A DNA stretch of 64,000 bases, taken from JACRLW01 sp050181465 (lineage in GTDB: Bacteria > Planctomycetota > UBA1135 > UBA2386). Under the pieces are notes generated by a model that saw nothing but the letters and a program-made list of their open reading frames with translations, did not search any database and was not told where the DNA came from. Each line of letters begins with the position of its first letter. The stretch's first letter is position 1. This document shows positions 16,514-25,081 of this stretch, in pieces. Location: the NCBI GenBank assembly GCA_050181465.1, contig JBFXDD010000007.1, forward strand, positions 116,280-180,279. The letters run 5' to 3'. The translations under genes and the position numbers were made by a program.

Positions 16514-17110
16514 GTGACCGATCGTCCCGTGCGCGACGCCCTTCACTTCTTCGGCCGGTTCCTCCGCAGCCCCGGCTCGGTAGGCGCGGTCCTGCCCTCC
16601 TCCCGCTACCTCGCGCAGATGCTCGTCGGCGACCTGTCCGCGTTCCGACCCGGCGACACGCTGGTCGAGTATGGGCCGGGGACCGGCGCCGTCACCCGGC
16701 GGATCGCCGAGGCGCTTCCGGCAGGAGTGCGTTATCTCGGAGTCGAACTCGACGCTTCCTTCGTCCGACGGCTGGCGGCGCGGTTTCCGCAACTCGAGTT
16801 CCACCACGGCTCGGTTGGCGACATCGAGGCGATCGTGCGCGACCGCGGGCTGGCTCCCCCGCGGCGGATCGTCTCGGGGCTGCCCTTCGCGTCGCTCCCC
16901 GGTTCGGTCCAGACCGCGGTGGTCGACGGCACCGGGAGGGTGCTGGCCGATGGTGGAGAGTTTCGCACCTTTCAGTACGTGCACGCGTGGCCGCTCGCGG
17001 CGGCGCGCCGCTTTCGAGCGGCCATGGCGAAGGTCTTCAGCCAGTTCGAGCGGGTCGGTCCCGAAGTGAGGAACTTCCCACCGGCCTACGTGCTCGTCTA
17101 TCGCCGCTGA
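16514..17110 (+). CDS. PmtA-like SAM-dependent methyltransferase (phospholipid N-methyltransferase type)
   Basis: The 198-residue product starts at a GTG 9 bp after the pseudouridine synthase stop, so it may belong to the same operon. The N-terminus FFGRFLRSPGSVGAVLPSSR followed by VEYGPGTGAVTRRI (motif I, residues 51-64) and IVSGLPFASLP is typical of the short PmtA/KsgA-related methyltransferases annotated as phosphatidylethanolamine N-methyltransferases. An N-terminal amphipathic segment could bind the membrane. Function as a phospholipid methyltransferase is a family-level inference; some relatives have unknown substrates. Its 3' end overlaps the convergent small membrane protein gene by 13 bp. 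Confidence 0.7.
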   Translation: MTDRPVRDALHFFGRFLRSPGSVGAVLPSSRYLAQMLVGDLSAFRPGDTLVEYGPGTGAVTRRIAEALPAGVRYLGVELDASFVRRLAARFPQLEFHHGSVGDIEAIVRDRGLAPPRRIVSGLPFASLPGSVQTAVVDGTGRVLADGGEFRTFQYVHAWPLAAARRFRAAMAKVFSQFERVGPEVRNFPPAYVLVYRR

Positions 17111-17508
17111 GGCGGTCGCTGCTCGGCCAACTCGGCATCGAGGGCTGCCAGCTTGCGCTCGAGTCGTTCGATCCGATCGGCTGCCACGCGCGCTCGCTCA
17201 TCGTTGAGTTCCGCTCGCCAGGTCGCGTAGCGGGCGACCCAGAAGAAGGCGACCGCCAGGCTGGTGATCCCGAACTCGGGGGGATTCCAACCCGGCAAGT
17301 GCCGCTTGACCAAGGTGTCGAAGGCCAGTGCCGCGAGCAGCGACAGGCCGAGCACGGCGTGGAAGCCACGTTCGCCGAGGGTCACCATCAGTCGAGAGGG
17401 TAGCTGAGCCGATGCAAATCGCGTCGGTTCGACGAGGATTGCTCGCGAGGGACTTGCGCGCTGGAACGTGCGCACTAGATTCCGCGCCGCATCGACCAGG
17501 CGCTGCAT
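17098..17508 (-). CDS. Small membrane protein with C-terminal coiled coil
   Basis: The 136-residue product has two hydrophobic segments (about residues 48-65, VLGLSLLAALAFDTL, and 80-95, GITSLAVAFFWVARY). They are followed by a charged heptad-like tail (ELNDERARVAADRIERLERK) that should form a coiled coil. I do not recognise a family. An alternative start at residue 41 (17388) would remove an N-terminal basic stretch. It is convergent with, and overlaps, the PmtA-like gene, and is divergent from the aminomutase operon whose start is 65 bp away. Confidence 0.5.
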   Translation of the reverse strand: MQRLVDAARNLVRTFQRASPSRAILVEPTRFASAQLPSRLMVTLGERGFHAVLGLSLLAALAFDTLVKRHLPGWNPPEFGITSLAVAFFWVARYATWRAELNDERARVAADRIERLERKLAALDAELAEQRPPQRR

Positions 17509-17572
17509 TTCGTGACGGGTGGTGTCCGTCCGCAGGTGACCTGGAATGTGACGTCCGACAGCCTAGAGGCGC

Positions 17573-19036
17573 ATGGACAACCACGAAATCGGCGCGATCG
17601 CGCCGAGTGTCGGTCGAATGACCGACGTCCCGACCGAGGTCGACTCGGTCCAAGAGGAACCCCCGGATACGAAGCGCACCCGTGCGCGACAGGGCGGTCG
17701 ACGCACGCGTGCGCTGAGCGACACGGCGAACGGCGCAGTGGTCCTGCGCGAGACTTCGCCGTCGAAGGCGCGGATTCGCAAGCCGCGGGTGGCGCCGTTG
17801 ATCGAGGCGATGACTTCGCCGCCGATCGCGGAACCGCCGGTCATCGGCGAGCAGACGGCACGGTTTCGCGCGAAGCACTTCCCCGAGGTGACCGACAAGG
17901 AGTGGTCGGACTGGAAGTGGCAGCTGCGTAACCGCGTGCGAGATCTCGGTGCACTCGAGCGCATGCTCGAGTTGACCGACGACGAGCGCACGATGGTCGC
18001 CTCGCTCGGCGATCGGTTGCCGGTCGGCATCACGCCGTATTACGCCTCGCTCATGGATCCGAACGATCCGAGCGAAGGTCTGCGGCGCACGATGGTGCCC
18101 GTCGGTGCTGAGACCATCGAGTCGCCGATGGAACTCGAGGATCCGCTCGCGGAAGACGCCGACATGCCGGTGCCCGGCCTCGTGCACCGCTACCCCGACC
18201 GCGTGCTGTTCCTCGTGACCAGCTTCTGCGCGGTCTACTGCCGCTACTGCACGCGCTCGCGGCTCGTCGGGAAGACCGGCGAATACCACTTCAACCACGC
18301 GCAATACCAAGCTGCGATCGACTACATCGCCGCGACCAAGTCGATCCGCGACGTCCTCATCTCCGGCGGTGATCCGCTGACGATGGCCGACGACCGCATC
18401 GAGTGGTTGCTCAGCCGGTTGCGCGCGATCCCGCACGTCGAGTTCATCCGCATCGGCAGCAAGGTGCCGGCGGTGCTGCCGCAGCGCATCACGCCGGAAC
18501 TGACCGCCATCTTGCGGAAGTACCATCCGTTCTGGATGAGCATCCACTTCACGCACCCGCGCGAGGTGACCCCCGAGGTCGCGGAAGCGTGCGGGCGACT
18601 CGCGGATGCCGGCATCCCGCTCGGCAGTCAGACCGTGCTGATGAAGGGTGTGAACGACGACGTCGGCACCATGAAGCAGCTCATGCACGGGCTGCTCAAG
18701 ATCCGCGTGCGGCCGTACTACATCTACCAGATGGACCCGATCCCGGGTTCGGCGCACTTCCGTACGCCGGTCGAGAAGGGACTCGAGATCATCGAAGGGC
18801 TGCGTGGTCACACCACCGGCTACGCGGTGCCGCAGTACGTGATCGACGCTCCCGGCGGCGGCGGCAAGTTGCCCTTGCAACCGCAATACCTGGTCGGTCG
18901 CGAAGGCGATTGGTTGATCCTGCGCAACTACGCCGGCGAGACCTTCCGCTACCCCGATCCGGTGGCGAAGGGCAACAGCGAGAACGTGGCGCCGCGGTCG
19001 GATGGGCCGGGCCGTCGCACCAAGGGTTGTTCCTGA
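17573..19036 (+). CDS. Lysine-2,3-aminomutase-family radical SAM enzyme (KamA type)
   Basis: This 487-residue protein carries the KamA-family hallmarks: the radical SAM cluster C219-AVY-C223-RY-C226 after 'VLFLVTSF', the SAM-binding ISGGDPLTM, and the PLP-lysine motif DAPGGGGKLPL (Lys432). It also has the 'RPYYIYQMDP' block. Family members use PLP, SAM and a 4Fe-4S cluster to move an alpha-amino group to the beta carbon, L-lysine to L-beta-lysine in the classical case. An N-terminal extension of ~90 residues rich in R/K/T/P is longer than usual. A purine-rich AGAGG precedes the ATG. It is the first gene of a five-gene operon with a Cys-cluster protein, two ATP-grasp ligases and a GNAT, which suggests that beta-lysine (or a related beta-amino acid) is the building block. 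Confidence 0.9.
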   Translation: MDNHEIGAIAPSVGRMTDVPTEVDSVQEEPPDTKRTRARQGGRRTRALSDTANGAVVLRETSPSKARIRKPRVAPLIEAMTSPPIAEPPVIGEQTARFRAKHFPEVTDKEWSDWKWQLRNRVRDLGALERMLELTDDERTMVASLGDRLPVGITPYYASLMDPNDPSEGLRRTMVPVGAETIESPMELEDPLAEDADMPVPGLVHRYPDRVLFLVTSFCAVYCRYCTRSRLVGKTGEYHFNHAQYQAAIDYIAATKSIRDVLISGGDPLTMADDRIEWLLSRLRAIPHVEFIRIGSKVPAVLPQRITPELTAILRKYHPFWMSIHFTHPREVTPEVAEACGRLADAGIPLGSQTVLMKGVNDDVGTMKQLMHGLLKIRVRPYYIYQMDPIPGSAHFRTPVEKGLEIIEGLRGHTTGYAVPQYVIDAPGGGGKLPLQPQYLVGREGDWLILRNYAGETFRYPDPVAKGNSENVAPRSDGPGRRTKGCS

Positions 19037-19052
19037 ACCGGACGACGACTCG

Positions 19053-19583
19053 GTGAACGAAACCTCGCTGCATCCCTGCGCGCGCTGCGCGGCGGTCCAG
19101 AAGACCTGCTGCCAGCGCGCCGAGATCCTCGTGACCTCAGGTGACCGCGAGCGCATCGCGGCGGTCGTCGGTCGCGCAGACTTCTTCGAACGTCGCGTGC
19201 CGCTCGATCCCGCCTACCGCGAGGTGGATCCGAGCGATCCCGACTGGACCACGCTGACCGTTGCACCCGACGGTTCGCGCGTGATGTTGAAGCGTCGAGC
19301 CGACGGCGACTGCACCTTCCTCGGTGCGGCCGGCTGCACGCTCGCGGAGGAGACGCGGCCTTTGGTGTGCCGGCTCTATCCTTTCGCCTACGACGAGCGC
19401 GGACTGCGCGGTGAGGACTCCGACTACTGCCCGACCACGATGTTGTTGCCGCGACCCGACGGCACGCTGGCGTCGGGGATGGTCGAGGTGCTCGACATGT
19501 CGCGCGCCCGCGCGGAGGTGTGGCGCTCGACGCTCTATCGCGAACTGCGGGCGGACGCTGCCCGCGGTGAGGCGAAGCGATGA
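19053..19583 (+). CDS. YkgJ-family Cys-cluster (Zn/Fe-binding) protein
   Basis: The GTG at 19053, 16 bp after the aminomutase stop, gives a 176-residue product. It shows the YkgJ/FliB-type pattern CARCAAVQKTCCQ near the N-terminus, then DCTFLGAAGCTLAEETRPL-VC-RLYPFAYDE and DSDYCP, with at least eight conserved Cys. The 'CR-L/Y-P-F' element is the most diagnostic. Proteins with this domain are predicted to bind a metal or Fe-S cluster. In some relatives the domain accompanies radical SAM or methylation systems; no activity is generally established. Its TGA overlaps the ATG of the first ATP-grasp gene (ATGA). A role in cluster supply or redox support for the aminomutase is an inference from position. 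Confidence 0.8.
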   Translation: MNETSLHPCARCAAVQKTCCQRAEILVTSGDRERIAAVVGRADFFERRVPLDPAYREVDPSDPDWTTLTVAPDGSRVMLKRRADGDCTFLGAAGCTLAEETRPLVCRLYPFAYDERGLRGEDSDYCPTTMLLPRPDGTLASGMVEVLDMSRARAEVWRSTLYRELRADAARGEAKR

Positions 19584-20551
19584 AGATCGGGCTCACCTAC
19601 GATCTCAAGTCCGACTGGATGGCACGCGGTTTGTCCGCCGAGGATGCGGCCGAGTTCGACAGTGAGGAGACCGTAGAAGCGATCGCGAACGCGATCGCTG
19701 CCCGCGGCCACGAGGTCGATCGCATCGGCAACCTCTTCGCGCTGATGCCGCGCCTGTGCGCTGGCGAGCGCTGGGATCTGGTCTGGAACTTCGCGGAGGG
19801 CCGGCAAGGGATCGGCCGCGAATCCCAGGTGCCGTGCCTGCTCGAAGCGCACGCCATTCCCTTCGTGTTCTCCGATCCCCTGGTCTGCGCGTTGACCTTG
19901 CACAAGGCGATGTGCAAGCGCGTCGTGCGCGACCTCGGGTTGCCGACGCCGCGCTTTGCGGTCGTCGACTCGGTCTCGCAACTGCGGGATCTCGATCTCC
20001 GATATCCGCTCTTTGCGAAGCCGTTGGCCGAAGGGACCAGCAAGGGCGTGGACCGCAACAGCAAGATCGTCGATGCCGACGCACTCGCGCAGGTCACGGC
20101 GCGCTTGCTAAATCGATTCGGGCAGAGCGTCCTGATCGAAGAGTTCCTGCCGGGTCGCGAGGTCACGGTGGGCATCGTCGGCACCGGTGCGGCAGCGCGC
20201 GCGGTGGCTGTGCTGGAAGTCGTGTTGCTCGCCGGCGCGGACGCGGAGGTCTACACGCAGCGCAACAAGGACGAGTGCGAGTCGCTCGTGCAGTATCGCC
20301 TCGCCGACGGCGAGTTCGCGCGCGAGGCCGAATCGCTGGCGCTCGCGGTGTGGCGCGGCATCGGTGCCCGCGATGGTGGCCGCGTCGACTTGCGAGTCGA
20401 CGCGCGGGGAGTGCTGTCGGTCATCGAAGTGAATCCGCTGCCGGGCATGCATCCGACACACAGCGATCTGCCGATCATGGCTACGCTCGCGGGCATGTCC
20501 TTCGACGCCCTGATCGGTGCGATCCTCGATTCCGCGCTCACGAGGTCGTGA
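19580..20551 (+). CDS. ATP-grasp ligase, D-Ala-D-Ala-ligase-like (first of two)
   Basis: The 323-residue protein (MKIGLTYDLKSDW...) has the ATP-grasp layout of the D-alanine-D-alanine ligase group. It has an N-terminal Rossmann-like domain, the ATP-contacting lysine strand YPLFAKPLAEGTSKGV, the adenine-strand VLIEEFLPGREVTV, and the Mg-binding end RVDLRVDARGV...IEVNPLPGMHPTHSDLP. Such enzymes activate a carboxylate as acyl phosphate and join it to an amine. The start overlaps the YkgJ-like gene (ATGA). It shares only general similarity with the second ligase (20567-21550), so the two should join different substrates. With two distinct ligases in tandem, this is probably not the cell-wall Ddl. 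Confidence 0.85.
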   Translation: MKIGLTYDLKSDWMARGLSAEDAAEFDSEETVEAIANAIAARGHEVDRIGNLFALMPRLCAGERWDLVWNFAEGRQGIGRESQVPCLLEAHAIPFVFSDPLVCALTLHKAMCKRVVRDLGLPTPRFAVVDSVSQLRDLDLRYPLFAKPLAEGTSKGVDRNSKIVDADALAQVTARLLNRFGQSVLIEEFLPGREVTVGIVGTGAAARAVAVLEVVLLAGADAEVYTQRNKDECESLVQYRLADGEFAREAESLALAVWRGIGARDGGRVDLRVDARGVLSVIEVNPLPGMHPTHSDLPIMATLAGMSFDALIGAILDSALTRS

Positions 20552-20566
20552 GGTTCGCGAGCGGCG

Positions 20567-21550
20567 ATGCGCATCCTCATCTTGCACGATCAGGTCGATG
20601 CCGGCGCACGCGCGGATGAAACCGACGTGCTCGTGCAGCGCGATGCCGTGGCGGTCGCCCTACGTGCGCTCGGTCACTCGGTCGACAGCCACGGTTGCGA
20701 TCTCGATCTGAGTGCGGTGCGTGATCGCGTGGCGGCGGACCGACCCGATCTCGTGTTCAATCTGGTCGAGTCGATCGCGCGCAGCGGACGACTCATCCAT
20801 CTCGTTCCCGCGCTCCTCGATGCGCTCGGGCAGCGCTACACGGGTGCGCGCAGCGAGGCGATCTATCTCAGTTCGCACAAGCGGCTGGGCAAGCGCTGGT
20901 TGCAGGCTGTCGGGCTGCCGGTCGCCCGCGACTGGCAACTCGGCGAGGATTGGCCTGACGGTGTTGCGCGCGGGACGCGCTGGATCGTCAAGTCGATCTG
21001 GGAGCACGGCTCGGTCGGCATGGACCACGATTCGGTGATCGTGGCCGACGATGCCGCCACGCTCGGCGCCGCGTTGCGTGATCGACGCGCGCGTCTCTTG
21101 GGTGACGGCCTGGCCGAGGAGTTCATCGACGGTCGCGAGTTCAACCTATCGATGCTCGCGACGACGGGCGGAGTCGACGTGCTTCCGGTCGCTGAGATCG
21201 AGTTCCTCGACTGGAAGTCGGGCGCGCCGAAGATCGTCGATTGGCGAGCGAAGTGGGACGAGCAGAGCGCGGAGTACCACAACACGCCGCGGCGATTCGA
21301 CTTCGAGCCCGGCGATCGCGCGCTGATCGACGAACTTTCGCGCATCGCCCGTGCGGCATGGCGCGCCTTCGACCTGCGCGGCTGGGCGCGCGTCGATTTC
21401 CGTGTCGATCCGGTGCGCGGTCCGATCGTGCTCGAGGTCAACACCAACCCCTGTCTGTCGCCCGATGCCGGGTTCGCGGCCGCGCTGTCACGCGCCGGGT
21501 TGAATCTGGAAACCGCGATGGCGCGCATCCTCGCCGATGCGTTGCGCTGA
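20567..21550 (+). CDS. ATP-grasp ligase (second of two)
   Basis: This 327-residue protein begins MRILILHDQVDAGARADETD. It has the ATP-grasp signatures RWIVKSIWEHGSVGMDHDS, GLAEEFIDGREFNLSML and RVDFRVDPVRGPIVLEVNTNPCLSPDAGFAAA. In the metal-binding strand the 'EVNTNPCLSP' variant differs from the 'EVNTLPGM' of Ddl, implying another acceptor substrate. It follows the first ligase by 15 bp and its stop overlaps the ATG of the acetyltransferase gene (TGATG). It is probably the second condensation step in a pathway starting from the aminomutase product. Confidence 0.85.
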   Translation: MRILILHDQVDAGARADETDVLVQRDAVAVALRALGHSVDSHGCDLDLSAVRDRVAADRPDLVFNLVESIARSGRLIHLVPALLDALGQRYTGARSEAIYLSSHKRLGKRWLQAVGLPVARDWQLGEDWPDGVARGTRWIVKSIWEHGSVGMDHDSVIVADDAATLGAALRDRRARLLGDGLAEEFIDGREFNLSMLATTGGVDVLPVAEIEFLDWKSGAPKIVDWRAKWDEQSAEYHNTPRRFDFEPGDRALIDELSRIARAAWRAFDLRGWARVDFRVDPVRGPIVLEVNTNPCLSPDAGFAAALSRAGLNLETAMARILADALR

Positions 21551-22056
21551 TGAGCGAGTCCTTTCGCACCGAACCGACGGCGGCCGACGCCGCGAAAGTG
21601 GCGGCACTGGTCGCCGCGACCGGCTTCTTCCACGCCGACGAAGTGCGGATCGCGCGCGAACTCGTCGACGAGCGGATCGCTCGCGGTCTCGCCAGCGGCT
21701 ATCGCTTCCTCTTTCTCGATGCGGCCGACGGCGAGAGTCTCGCCGGCTACTCCTGCTACGGCCCTGTCGACGGCACGCAGCGCAGTTGGGACTTGTTCTG
21801 GATCGCCGTCGCGCCGGAGCAACAGGGGCGGGGACTCGGCCGCGCGCTGCTGCGCGCAACCGAGGCGGCGATTGCCGAACTCGGCGGAGGACTCGTGTGG
21901 GTCGAGACCGGCGGCAAGGCGCTGTACGAGTCCACGCGGCGCTTCTACGAGGCGTGCGGCTACGTACGCGAAGCGGAGTTGCGCGACTTCTACGCGCCCG
22001 GCGATGCGAAGATCGTCTACCTGCGCGAAGTGCCGGGCGCGTGCGGGCCCGAATGA
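21550..22056 (+). CDS. GNAT-family N-acetyltransferase
   Basis: The 168-residue protein has the GNAT core: LFWIAVAPEQQ-GRGLGRALL (strand 4 and the acetyl-CoA pyrophosphate loop Q-x-x-G-x-G), then VWVETGGKALYESTRRFYEACGYVREAELRDFY and the end APGDAKIVYLR. It is the last gene of the aminomutase operon and is translationally coupled to the second ligase (TGATG). GNAT enzymes acetylate amines. The known pair AblA (lysine 2,3-aminomutase) and AblB (beta-lysine N6-acetyltransferase) is an established precedent for aminomutase plus GNAT, but two intervening ATP-grasp genes are not part of that pathway. Substrate unproven. Confidence 0.85.
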   Translation: MSESFRTEPTAADAAKVAALVAATGFFHADEVRIARELVDERIARGLASGYRFLFLDAADGESLAGYSCYGPVDGTQRSWDLFWIAVAPEQQGRGLGRALLRATEAAIAELGGGLVWVETGGKALYESTRRFYEACGYVREAELRDFYAPGDAKIVYLREVPGACGPE

Positions 22057-22065
22057 CTCGAGCGA

Positions 22066-24963
22066 TCAGTTCCTGCTGGGAACGAACACCGAACCGAGGT
22101 CGATCGATTGTCCGGCCTGGAGCGAGGTCACCGGCAAGTCGAAGGTCGCGATGCCGTCGTCCTTCGGATCGATGCGGAAGCGGTAATCGCCGGGCACCAC
22201 GGGACCGATCGCGAAGCCACCGTCCTCTTGGAGTCGGACCCGCCGCTCGGTGCCGTCGACTTCGATGACGAGCGATCCACCCAGTGGATGGGAGTCCGCG
22301 GTCAGCACGCGGCCGCGCAGGTGCGCCGAGGGAACGCAATGCATGGGGAGTGCGATCTCGAGCTCACGGCGGTCGCCGCGGAGCACGCCGAGCCAGTCGA
22401 TCTCGATGACCCGATGGCCTTTGGCATGCTCGTTCTCGTTCATTTCGCCGAAGTGGATGACGAAGGACCCTCCCGAGCCGGTTCGCACGGTGGCTCGACG
22501 ATGGTTCGGCGCGTCCGGCGCGACGCGGAGCGTGTAGGCCACGTCCGGCAGCGTCTTCATCTCGAACTTGCCTTCGTCATCGGTCCGCGTCGCGACCGGC
22601 TCCGCACGATCCGAGTTCGGGCGCGCGACCAGCTTCGCACCCGCGATCGGAGCGCCGCTCGCATCCGTCACGCGACCGGCGAGTCGACTCCATGGCACGG
22701 CGCGCAGATCGACTTGGGCCTCGCTCGTGAGCGTCACGAAGTGCGAGGACGTGACGGACTGATACCGGTCGTTCTCCTCTACGGAGAGCGTGACTTCGCC
22801 GGGGACCAGGCACTCGAACAGGAACTGGCCGTCGTCGCCGGTTCGCACGTCGAGCTCGGGGCAGTCCGGACTGCGCGCGACGACTCGGCGATTCGGGCAC
22901 GATTCGCCGTCGGTGCCGCGCAGATTGCCGATCAGCCGAGCACCTGGCGTCAGCGCGATCGCCAGGGGAGCGGCGGAGACGGCGTCGACGCGGACGACCC
23001 CGAGCCAGGGTTGGAACCCGCGGGCGATGACGAGAACCGGCAGGTCACCGACGGCGGGAGAAGGTGCCTGGAAGCTGCCGTGGTCATCGGTGTCGATCTG
23101 CATGCGCATTCCCTGGTCGCCGTCCGGGTCGCCGATGCGAACGCGTGCGCCCGCGACCGGCTGTCCCTTCGCATCGGTCACCGTTCCGGAAATGAGTGCC
23201 GCGCGCGGGCCGAGAACGAGTTCCACGGCGTCGGCGGAGCCGATCACGTGAGTCGGCGAGTTCGAGTGGCCCGGCATGCGTGCGAAGATCCCACTGCCCT
23301 GCTCGATGTCGGTCAGGCTGAACCTGCCTTGGTCATCGGTGCGTGCGATGGGGAACGCAGTGCGCCCGCCGTCGCGCACGAGCCAGACCTCGGCGGCCGT
23401 GGTCGGCGACTTCGCCGAATCCACCACCGTGCCCTCCAACGTCACACCGGTGTCCACCAGCACCTCGACCTGGGTGAAGCCCTCGAGGACGTCGACCACC
23501 AGGAATGGCGGGCGATCGGGGAGATCGCCGCTGAGTGAGAGGTCCTTTCGCTCCTTGACCGGAGGGGCGGTCGTCGAGCCCGTCTCACCGCGGAACACGG
23601 CGACGTCGGTGAGGCGGGTCGACACATCCCCGGTGAAGGACACCGTCCTCGGTTGCCGGATGAACACCTCGCTGAGATCGAGCAGGACGCGGGCCTCCTC
23701 GCCCAGGCCGCTGCGCATGATCACCGGGGCCAACTCGATCCCGGTCGATGAGTGCGCCGTGAACCCGTCGACCAAGACCAGGCTCGCGGCAGCATCCGGC
23801 TCGGCCTTCGTCGCGGCGGGTTCTTCGGGCACGCGAACCGCGCGATCGGGGTAGATGCCGTAACGCCCTGGTTCGAGATCGCCGAAGACCGCAAGGCCAT
23901 CGCGATCGGTGGCGATGCGACGCGCATGGAGATCGGGATGGCGGCCGTCGTGAGGCAGGACCGTGAAGCCGATCCCTGCGCGTGCGGACTTGCCGTCGCC
24001 ACCGCGCGCGAGGATGCGGATGCCGCGGCCCCTCGCGCCCTCGGCGATGGTGCTCCCGACATTGGTTCGAACGTCGCGGTCCGTGGGCGCATCGGCGTCC
24101 GCGGCATGCGCGGCGGACTTCGGCGCTGCTGTGCCCGTCGTCATCGCCGCGGATGTCTCCGGGACGGGTGCGGTGACGGGGGCCGCGTGGTCAGAACCCG
24201 ACTTCCAGAGTGACCAAGTGCCGAGGGTGAGCACTGCTGTGGCGACGACACCGAACACGATCTTCTTCATCGAGAGACTCACGAGGGTGAGGAGTGGCAG
24301 TGCTGGAGACAGGGGTGCGAAGTGCTTCGCGCGTTGCAGGACGGCGCGGCCGACCGTGGCCATGCCGCGCTCGGGAGCGAGCGCTTCCAGGGTTCCGAAT
24401 GCGCATGCGGCCCGGATGCCGCGCGGAAGGCGCTCGCGGAGCATGGTCAAGCCGCGGTGGAGACGCACCCGCACGGTTCCGGGCGCTTCGCCGAGTGCGT
24501 GGGCGATCGCAGCCGGCTCCATGCCGTGCAGCAGTCGGAGCACGACCACGGTGCGGTACGCGGAGGGCAGGTTCTCGATCTCGCGGCGTAGGCGCTCATG
24601 CACTTCACGGCGGTGGGCTTCGTCTGCGGCCGAGGGTTCGATCGGCTCCGGCAGGCGGGTCGGATCCGGAGTGCGCCGCGCGCGCGCGCGAAGCGCTTTG
24701 CAGTGCAACTGCAGGATGCCCACGAGCCATGCTTGCAGCGGTCGGGTCGGGTCGAACTCCCGGGCCTTCTGCATGGCGGTCACGAAGCTGGCCTGCACCG
24801 CGTCTTCGGCTTGTGCCGGGTCGTCGCAAAGCTGCATGGCCAGCGCCAGGAGTCCGGGCGAAGTGCGCTCGAAGACCGCGCTCAATGCTGCCGCATCGCC
24901 GCTCTGGGCGAAGGTCGAGAACAGGTGCTCGACGGTGTGCGGGTGCGGGGCCATCGACCGCAT
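22066..24963 (-). CDS. ECF sigma factor fused via a transmembrane helix to carboxypeptidase-regulatory-like domains
   Basis: The 965-residue protein (ATG at 24963; ATG at 24954 also possible) starts with ECF sigma region 2 (about residues 27-93, DDPAQAEDAVQASFVTAMQK) and region 4 (124-178, LPSAYRTVVVLRLLHGMEP with the helix-turn-helix APGTVRVRLHRGLTML). A single membrane helix at 233-253 (KKIVFGVVATAVLTLGTW) follows. The remaining ~700 residues are exported beta-sandwich units of the carboxypeptidase-regulatory-like type, with repeated 'GTVTDAKGQPVAGARVRI', 'GRVTDASGAPIAGAKL' and 'DDEGKFEMKTLPD' blocks. A membrane-tethered sigma factor could sense extracellular ligands directly. The gene is convergent with the acetyltransferase gene (9 bp between stops) and divergent from the next secreted protein. 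Confidence 0.85.
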   Translation of the reverse strand: MRSMAPHPHTVEHLFSTFAQSGDAAALSAVFERTSPGLLALAMQLCDDPAQAEDAVQASFVTAMQKAREFDPTRPLQAWLVGILQLHCKALRARARRTPDPTRLPEPIEPSAADEAHRREVHERLRREIENLPSAYRTVVVLRLLHGMEPAAIAHALGEAPGTVRVRLHRGLTMLRERLPRGIRAACAFGTLEALAPERGMATVGRAVLQRAKHFAPLSPALPLLTLVSLSMKKIVFGVVATAVLTLGTWSLWKSGSDHAAPVTAPVPETSAAMTTGTAAPKSAAHAADADAPTDRDVRTNVGSTIAEGARGRGIRILARGGDGKSARAGIGFTVLPHDGRHPDLHARRIATDRDGLAVFGDLEPGRYGIYPDRAVRVPEEPAATKAEPDAAASLVLVDGFTAHSSTGIELAPVIMRSGLGEEARVLLDLSEVFIRQPRTVSFTGDVSTRLTDVAVFRGETGSTTAPPVKERKDLSLSGDLPDRPPFLVVDVLEGFTQVEVLVDTGVTLEGTVVDSAKSPTTAAEVWLVRDGGRTAFPIARTDDQGRFSLTDIEQGSGIFARMPGHSNSPTHVIGSADAVELVLGPRAALISGTVTDAKGQPVAGARVRIGDPDGDQGMRMQIDTDDHGSFQAPSPAVGDLPVLVIARGFQPWLGVVRVDAVSAAPLAIALTPGARLIGNLRGTDGESCPNRRVVARSPDCPELDVRTGDDGQFLFECLVPGEVTLSVEENDRYQSVTSSHFVTLTSEAQVDLRAVPWSRLAGRVTDASGAPIAGAKLVARPNSDRAEPVATRTDDEGKFEMKTLPDVAYTLRVAPDAPNHRRATVRTGSGGSFVIHFGEMNENEHAKGHRVIEIDWLGVLRGDRRELEIALPMHCVPSAHLRGRVLTADSHPLGGSLVIEVDGTERRVRLQEDGGFAIGPVVPGDYRFRIDPKDDGIATFDLPVTSLQAGQSIDLGSVFVPSRN

Positions 24964-25081
24964 TCTCGACAAGTGGGGCGAACGTTACGCGAAAAAGCGC
25001 GGTGATCGCATCTCGCAGAGGGGTGTCGACCGCGCCTCAGCGCGACGGAAGGTAAGGGACTACGCTGTGAAGGACCGATTC

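Noticed and set aside
19580..21550. The two ATP-grasp genes as the cell-wall D-Ala-D-Ala ligase Ddl
   Set aside because: There are two different ligases in an operon with an aminomutase and acetyltransferase and no murein gene nearby; the second has an altered metal-site motif.
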